Origin: Intestinibaculum porci
GTDB taxonomy: Bacteria > Bacillota_I > Bacilli_A > Erysipelotrichales > Coprobacillaceae
Length of the DNA stretch: 64,000 nucleotides
Assembly: GCF_003925875.1 (NCBI RefSeq)
Contig: NZ_AP019309.1
Coordinates: forward strand, 2,480,001-2,544,000
Reading direction: 5' to 3'
The notes beneath the pieces are model-generated. The model worked only from the letters and a program-made list of their open reading frames with translations, did no database searches and was not told the DNA's origin. Shown in pieces: positions 59,303-64,000 of the stretch. The position numbers and the translations under genes are program-made. Numbering within the stretch: the stretch's first letter is position 1; each line of letters opens with the position of its first letter.

Positions 59303-61510
59303 TTAGTAATCCATAATAGCCTTTTCAATAGAGCTTGAATTATATTCTTTTGTCGTTGAAGCGTGAAGTCTGGCATCCATAATGCCTTTATTCTTTTGGT
59401 ATGTCTTACTATCTACGCCAGAGACATCCCAAATATAAGAGTTACCAGTGATTTGTCCAATATGAACAGTATTCATACCACTTGTTCCAATCTTATAGTA
59501 ACAGTCATATGTCGTCTTATCTTTCGTATAAGAGGCATAGACTAAGTTACCCTTTTCACTATAGCCTTTATTACTTAACTGTGGACCCATATCCATCTGA
59601 TAGAGATGTTTATTCTTATAAGTCACAAAGTAGTTAGATGATGAACCAAAGACCATTAATTCAGGCGTATTGTTGCTATCTACTTTCCATAAAGCATAAC
59701 TTGTCCCAGGATGGACTTTAATAAAGTTCACGTATTCTTCTTTCCACTTTTCTTTATCTAAGACAATATCTTTGATCTTCTGATTCTTTGTATTGATCGT
59801 ATATTTCTTCGTATAGGTCGCATAAAGACTGCAAGTAGCTTTTAATTTTGTTTCTCCAATCCGCGCTTTTAAAGTATACTTGCCATCATCTTTCGTCGTA
59901 TAGGTAGAAATTGTCTTCCCTTCAGCAGATGTACTCACCGTGACATTTTTCATCGGTTTCTTATTCTCATCTAAGATTCGCCCTGATAATGTCGTATAAA
60001 TCGGATGATCCTTTAAGATCTGGTGAATCGCTGACTTGGCATTAATCATCGTTAAATCATTCGTTGCCACATCAGCTGTATTAATAATGCCATCTAATAA
60101 CTGCGTAATAGATAAAGAATGGTTCATCGAAAGCAGTAAGGCCGCTAAACCAGTGACATGAGCCGCTGCCTGTGATGTCCCTGATAAATAGCCATAATCA
60201 CTATTAGATGAAGGTAATACTGAATAGACATGATCACCCGGGGCTAAAACATTTACCCTTGTGCCTCCTACAGAATAATCAGATACCTTATAGTGTTTCT
60301 TATGTAAAGAGACACTGCCAACCACCATAATCTTAGAACTTAAACGAGAATCATCAATATAATTGAAGATATTCCAGTAAGCATCACAGTCACCTTTTAA
60401 CTGATCACCATAGATTTTCGCATTATAACGATTCCATTCCCCGCGATCATCATAAAAGCCTTTCTTCCCATCTTTCTTCACTAGTTTCTTATAGCCATAA
60501 AAAGCATCATCAACCTGAATGTACTTAAAGGCATTCGCATTACCGCTAGAAGCGACTAATAACGAAGGATGTTTAAACTTAGAAATCGAATAAGCTAATA
60601 ACTTACTCATTCTGCGAATCGCATTTTTCGCATTGGTATTGCCTTCTGTCGCCGCAAAGCTTAATTCATCACTGCCAATACTTAAGTTAATAATCTTACA
60701 CCCTTGTTCATTTAAAATATGAAAGTTGGTCATAATTGAATAAATAGACGTATGCTTTTCTTCACAAACACCATACATTGATACTTTCGGTGCTAATCCA
60801 GCAACACCTTCTTTATTGGTACTATTAGCGCCAATAATCCCTGCGATATGACTGCCATGATCCGTATCTTCACTGTTTTCCCCTAATACCGTGAGCTTTC
60901 CTTTTAAATCTTCAGCATCACTATCAAAGCCAGTATCAAGAATACCAACATTAACACTTTTCATTAATGACTGATACTGCCATCCATATGGTGCATTGAT
61001 CGCTTTCATCGACCAGTTCGATCCGCCATAACGATGTTTCCAGCTACCTTGTTGCCAATAAGGCAATGATTCATCATCAATGGTAATCGCATAGTTTTTA
61101 GAAACGTTATAAACATATTCGAAGTTTTTGACTTTATTGAGTCGTTTTGATAGTTGATCAAAACTGATACCATCAGGAAAACGAATGAGAAAAGACTCGT
61201 CAAAAACATTTTTCCCCACTAGCTTACAGTTATAAAGTCTTTGCACGTGATCAATGACTTTTTCCATATGTCCCTTGGTATAAATAATCATCTCATTATT
61301 ATAATAACGTTCACCAGATTCCATCGAAGTCTTAATGTGTGAGTCTTCAGATACCGATGCATAAAGATCTTCCGACGAATACTGTGATGCATCTCTCTTC
61401 GGTGAAAAACGTAATCTATTATAATAAGAAAGTCCCGCAATTGCGCAGGCAATGCAGATCAGGACCACAAACAGTGATGCCCATGATTTTTTTAGTTTTC
61501 TCTTTCCCAT
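59303..61510 (-). CDS. Membrane-anchored subtilisin-like serine protease (S8)
   Basis: The start is ATG 61510, with AGGGG six bases upstream; the longer frame to 61654 has no site. 735 residues: a single helix at residues ~10-30, a ~115-residue pro-region, then the S8 domain. Aspartate lies in V-G-I-L-D-T-G-F-D, histidine in D-H-G-S-H-I-A-G-I-I, and serine in S-G-T-S-Q-A-A-A-H. After it comes a carboxypeptidase-regulatory-like beta domain (L-S-G-R-I-L-D-E-N-K-K-P-M) and a ~110-residue tail. It is probably a surface protease. A hypothetical gene is divergent with it. Confidence 0.9.
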   Translation of the reverse strand: MGKRKLKKSWASLFVVLICIACAIAGLSYYNRLRFSPKRDASQYSSEDLYASVSEDSHIKTSMESGERYYNNEMIIYTKGHMEKVIDHVQRLYNCKLVGKNVFDESFLIRFPDGISFDQLSKRLNKVKNFEYVYNVSKNYAITIDDESLPYWQQGSWKHRYGGSNWSMKAINAPYGWQYQSLMKSVNVGILDTGFDSDAEDLKGKLTVLGENSEDTDHGSHIAGIIGANSTNKEGVAGLAPKVSMYGVCEEKHTSIYSIMTNFHILNEQGCKIINLSIGSDELSFAATEGNTNAKNAIRRMSKLLAYSISKFKHPSLLVASSGNANAFKYIQVDDAFYGYKKLVKKDGKKGFYDDRGEWNRYNAKIYGDQLKGDCDAYWNIFNYIDDSRLSSKIMVVGSVSLHKKHYKVSDYSVGGTRVNVLAPGDHVYSVLPSSNSDYGYLSGTSQAAAHVTGLAALLLSMNHSLSITQLLDGIINTADVATNDLTMINAKSAIHQILKDHPIYTTLSGRILDENKKPMKNVTVSTSAEGKTISTYTTKDDGKYTLKARIGETKLKATCSLYATYTKKYTINTKNQKIKDIVLDKEKWKEEYVNFIKVHPGTSYALWKVDSNNTPELMVFGSSSNYFVTYKNKHLYQMDMGPQLSNKGYSEKGNLVYASYTKDKTTYDCYYKIGTSGMNTVHIGQITGNSYIWDVSGVDSKTYQKNKGIMDARLHASTTKEYNSSSIEKAIMDY

Positions 61511-61588
61511 AAGAAGCCCCTTTCGATCTCTCATTATAATACAAAACAATACATAATAGTGATACAATAAGTCAATAGAGGTGGAAAA

Positions 61589-62137
61589 ATGGAACCAAAG
61601 TTTAAAAATCAAAGTGTAAAACTCATGTATCAGCTCTATCAGGAATTTGATCATGGTGAAATGAACGATGCCTTAGATGGCTATCGCAGTAAACGAACCC
61701 AATCGGAGCTTTCTTGTAACCATATTTTATTTAGTTACGTAGACAGCTTATTAGATCAAAGTGATCTTGATCTCACTTATGCCACGCTTAATGTCTTACC
61801 AGAGACATTAAACAATTTATACCAGGAGATGCAAAAAAAGTATCTGATCAAAAAGAATCGTGAACAGATCGTTAAAATCCTTTCAGCCTATTTAAGTGTC
61901 TTAGCCTTAAACATGCATGATTTAGATTTAACCTGTCATTTATCTGATGAAGAGATGACCTGGGGCTCTCATTATCGTATCAAAGTCAATGATCAGGACC
62001 TATTACCTGCTATTTATGAAGCGACAAGCATCGATGATAATCAGTTAATCATTGATCATGACGCTTTAAATGATGCTTATCAAAGTATCACTCATGTCTC
62101 TTTAAAAGATTACATGAATCCGATTATCTTAAAATAA
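61589..62137 (+). CDS. Conserved hypothetical protein
   Basis: 182 residues from ATG 61589 (AGAGGTGG four bases upstream). It is acidic and largely helical, with N-H-I-L-F-S-Y-V-D-S-L-L-D, L-N-V-L-P-E-T-L-N-N-L-Y, and Y-L-S-V-L-A-L-N-M-H-D-L-D-L. No membrane segment, signal peptide or catalytic motif is seen. It diverges from the subtilisin gene and ends at a strong terminator. Composition and ribosome site support a real gene, but I do not recognise a family. A role as cytosolic regulator is only a guess. Confidence 0.6.
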   Translation: MEPKFKNQSVKLMYQLYQEFDHGEMNDALDGYRSKRTQSELSCNHILFSYVDSLLDQSDLDLTYATLNVLPETLNNLYQEMQKKYLIKKNREQIVKILSAYLSVLALNMHDLDLTCHLSDEEMTWGSHYRIKVNDQDLLPAIYEATSIDDNQLIIDHDALNDAYQSITHVSLKDYMNPIILK

Positions 62138-62138
62138 A

Positions 62139-62166
62139 AGCGGTTATCCCGAGATAACCGTTTTTT
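62139..62166 (+). terminator. Rho-independent terminator of the hypothetical gene
   Basis: CGGTTATC-CCGA-GATAACCG with extra A:T pairs is followed by TTTTTT, at the stop codon of the gene. Confidence 0.93.
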
Positions 62167-62172
62167 ATACTT

Positions 62173-62195
62173 TAAAAGCCGGCATTGACCGGCTT
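62173..62195 (-). terminator. Terminator of the lysozyme/SH3 gene 1
   Basis: On the minus strand AAGCCGG-TCAATG-CCGGCTT is followed by TTAAA, a few bases past the stop codon. Confidence 0.8.
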
Positions 62196-62200
62196 AAGCA

Positions 62201-63013
62201 TTATTTTTTCGTTGAGTATTTTAATGAAACATAACCTGTTTTACCAGAAAGTTTCACTTTACCCCATTTAGCATTTTTAACTGAAGAGACTTTCACTGTT
62301 GAACCTCTTGAAACATAGCCAATAACTTTACCTGACATCGCCGCTTTTGAACGCACATTCATATCTAAGTTAGTGGTATATGTCCCTTTTGTATACTTAG
62401 CGGCTGAAGTATTATCATCAGCTACATTGTTGTCCTGATTATCATCAGTCGTTACAGCGTTATTAGATAAAGAAGCGTCAGTCGCAATGGAAGTATCAGA
62501 GTTCTTATACTTTGTGAAGTAAGTAGAACGAGCTGTAGCACCACGCTGACTTGAACGATACACTTTATTAGCTGGTCTTTCAAAGACATAACAGAACTTA
62601 TAAGCTGCATTGTAAGCACCGCTCGCTGTATTGTCTACAGAATGTAAGTAGCTGTATAAGCTGCTGTAGCCAGTCTTTAACTCATAGTCTAAGAAAGCCA
62701 CCTGACCATTGATCGAATAAGCAGAATAGCCATGATTTCTTGCATAAGAAATCAGGTTTGTCTTACGCCCGCCTAACCACTGACATAAACCGATCGAAGG
62801 ACCAGATTTAGCGGTAGGGTTAAAGCCTGATTCATGATATAAGTTTGATAAAATACCAGATGCGGCAGCGGTATTATAACCATATGTATTTGTCAACAGG
62901 GAATAGATTGATGCTTCATTAGAAGTGGCACCGATCGATACTGAGCTGGCAACCTGTACCCCTAATGCTAAAACTAAAACTAAAGCCCCTAAACACTTAT
63001 ATAATTTCTTCAT
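62201..63013 (-). CDS. Secreted lysozyme-like protein with SH3b domain, copy 1
   Basis: 270 residues from ATG 63013 (GGAGG six bases upstream). A signal peptide ends near S-I-G-A-T. Residues ~35-160 resemble the phage-tail lysozyme fold: I-Y-S-L-L-T, A-S-G-I-L-S-N-L-Y-H-E-S-G-F-N-P and G-L-C-Q-W, with the glutamate in H-E-S-G-F as the likely catalytic residue, and C-Y-V-F-E-R-P. A Thr/Asn/Asp-rich linker leads to a C-terminal SH3b domain (M-N-V-R-S-K-A, V-K-V-S-S-V-K). It would cut or bind peptidoglycan. It is a paralog of the gene at 63162. Confidence 0.82.
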   Translation of the reverse strand: MKKLYKCLGALVLVLALGVQVASSVSIGATSNEASIYSLLTNTYGYNTAAASGILSNLYHESGFNPTAKSGPSIGLCQWLGGRKTNLISYARNHGYSAYSINGQVAFLDYELKTGYSSLYSYLHSVDNTASGAYNAAYKFCYVFERPANKVYRSSQRGATARSTYFTKYKNSDTSIATDASLSNNAVTTDDNQDNNVADDNTSAAKYTKGTYTTNLDMNVRSKAAMSGKVIGYVSRGSTVKVSSVKNAKWGKVKLSGKTGYVSLKYSTKK

Positions 63014-63057
63014 ACATGTCCTCCTCATCTGATACGGAATTTTTTATTACGGCTACA

Positions 63058-63110
63058 ACTTTACCATGACATGGAAAAACTGTCAATATATTCTTAAGAT
63101 TTTCTTAAGA
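63058..63110 (-). promoter_or_regulatory. Promoter with tandem TCTTAAGA box
   Basis: On the minus strand TTGACA (63081-63086) and TAAAGT (63058-63063) are 17 bases apart and lie 45 bases before ATG 63013. Just upstream are two copies of TCTTAAGA, at 63092-63099 and 63103-63110. Their 11-base period is one helical turn, as expected for an OmpR/PhoB-type response regulator dimer. Confidence 0.7.
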
Positions 63111-63148
63111 ATTACGCAAAGTCATAAAGTCCCTTTCTAAAATTCAAA

Positions 63149-63181
63149 AAAGCCACAAAGGTTAAGCAACCTTTGTAGCGT
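63149..63181 (-). terminator. Terminator of the lysozyme/SH3 gene 2
   Basis: On the minus strand CTACAAAGGTT-GCTT-AACCTTTGTGG is followed by CTTTTTT. The stem overlaps the stop codon of the gene at 63162. Confidence 0.9.
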
Positions 63182-63941
63182 ATTTTAATGAGAAGTATTT
63201 TGTTTTACCATTTACTTTGTAAGCAGCCCACTTCTTATTCTTGATTGTTGTGACTTTCACTTTTTTACCTTTAGCGACAGATCCAACAGCACTAGAATTA
63301 ACTGATGGTTTGGCTCTTAAAGTCATTGTTAATCTTAACTTATAAGTACCTGGTTTATATGTTTTTGAACTCTTGTTAGCTTTCACGGCTGAAGTACTTG
63401 CAGAAGACGCTTTTCCCGCAGCCTTTGAGCCTTTATACTGCGCAAAGAATGATCTTGCTTTATTACCGCGCTGACGAGAACGAGATAACTTATTGGCAGG
63501 TCTTTCGAAGTAATAACAGAAAGCATAACCAGATGAATAAGCACCACTCGCATTATTAGGGGCCGCTTTAATTCTTGAGTAAGCAGCTCTTTCAGAAGTC
63601 TTTAATTCATGAACTAAATAAGCAACCTGACCTTTCACTGAAGATCCTGAGTAACCTAAACGGCCGGCATATCTTCTCATAGCAGATTTACGCGCTCCAG
63701 TCCACTGCACTAAGCCATAGCAGACACCGCCAGCATTTGGGTTAAAGCCTGATTCATAATAGATATTAGAAACGATTCCTGAAGCCTGTGCTCCATTGAA
63801 ACCATATTTTGTGGTTAATAAATTATAGATCTCACGACCATTAGATGATGCAGAAGTCGTTAACCCATGAGCGAAAGCTGCCGCTCCGATCGCTAAACAT
63901 AATGTCAGTACTAAGGCAAAGATACGCTTTTTAGATTTCAT
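63162..63941 (-). CDS. Secreted lysozyme-like protein with SH3b domain, copy 2
   Basis: 259 residues from ATG 63941 (GAAAGAGGG upstream). A signal peptide (K-K-R-I-F-A-L-V-L-T-L) ends near H-G-L. Residues ~30-160 match copy 1: I-Y-N-L-L-T-T-K-Y, A-S-G-I-V-S-N-I-Y-Y-E-S-G-F-N-P, and Y-G-L-V-Q-W. F-C-Y-Y-F-E-R-P-A-N-K follows. The SH3b domain at the end is shorter, with L-R-A-K-P-S-V-N-S and K-K-V-K-V-T-T-I-K. The two genes are adjacent duplicates with separate promoters and terminators. The upstream 60 bases reach the window edge. Confidence 0.82.
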   Translation of the reverse strand: MKSKKRIFALVLTLCLAIGAAAFAHGLTTSASSNGREIYNLLTTKYGFNGAQASGIVSNIYYESGFNPNAGGVCYGLVQWTGARKSAMRRYAGRLGYSGSSVKGQVAYLVHELKTSERAAYSRIKAAPNNASGAYSSGYAFCYYFERPANKLSRSRQRGNKARSFFAQYKGSKAAGKASSASTSAVKANKSSKTYKPGTYKLRLTMTLRAKPSVNSSAVGSVAKGKKVKVTTIKNKKWAAYKVNGKTKYFSLKYATKVA

Positions 63942-64000
63942 AAAATCCCTCTTTCTTAATTTTCTTTTTCTTTTATCTTAAAAAAGTCTTTCACATTTCT

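Overview
The window reads as a low-GC Firmicute, most likely Erysipelotrichia (Coprobacillaceae-like, in the neighbourhood of Catenibacterium, Kandleria or Sharpea). This is inferred from AT-rich DNA with TTGACA/TATAAT promoters and AGGAGG ribosome binding sites, choline-phosphate (lic) genes, LtaS/MdoB-type phosphoglycerol transferases, many small secreted Ig-like or FN3 proteins, and CcpA-like operators. No rRNA or species marker is present, so the placement is by gene content only. Region 1 (1-3,940) is mobile-element debris. An istB-like gene is cut by an IS1595-family element, which is itself cut by a second copy in reverse orientation. Both insertions have perfect 8-bp target duplications. 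A structured non-coding relic lies beside them. Region 2 (3,941-24,743, all on the minus strand) is a surface-polysaccharide locus. In transcription order it holds an initiating sugar-phosphate transferase, a sugar nucleotidyltransferase, six glycosyltransferases, an EpsG-type polymerase, an O-acyltransferase split by an ISL3-family element, a Wzx-type flippase, a CDP-glycerol glycerophosphotransferase, and a phosphocholine module (HTH + cytidylyltransferase + choline kinase fusion, LicC, LicB). Together these would build an undecaprenyl-linked repeat unit, polymerise and export it, and decorate it with acyl, glycerol-phosphate and phosphocholine groups. No LicD transferase is seen. A third, intact IS1595 copy sits just upstream of the first gene. 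Region 3 (26,156-38,900) holds secreted adhesin-like proteins, an orphan Wzz-like protein, a seven-gene tRNA-Ala/tRNA-Ile array with no rRNA, and two paralogous phosphoglycerol transferases. Between those two lies a DUF4143 ATPase gene with a 46-bp tandem-repeat array at its promoter. An ApbE plus membrane ferredoxin/FMN-binding pair for flavin-based electron transfer follows. Region 4 (39,031-48,792) mixes an OLD-like ATPase/RloB-like pair (candidate defence), small secreted proteins, AroE, an orphan PTS IIB, a MATE transporter, a LURP-one-related protein, an SGNH hydrolase and a three-gene cassette. That cassette encodes an ADP-ribosyltransferase-like toxin, an antitoxin candidate and a SecB-like chaperone, in the order of a toxin-antitoxin-chaperone (CmdTAC-like) system. 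Region 5 (49,026-64,000) holds a CheB-CheR-kinase-receiver hybrid, an EF-G/TetM-like GTPase fused to a YacP/Rae1-type nuclease, an Ldh2-type dehydrogenase, a decayed surface-protein gene invaded by a second 23-bp-period repeat array, another MATE transporter, a membrane-anchored subtilisin, and two secreted lysozyme-like/SH3b proteins. The most notable candidates are the ART-toxin/antitoxin/SecB cassette, the EF-G-Rae1 fusion, and the 23-bp-period repeat arrays, one of which abuts the DUF4143 ATPase gene.
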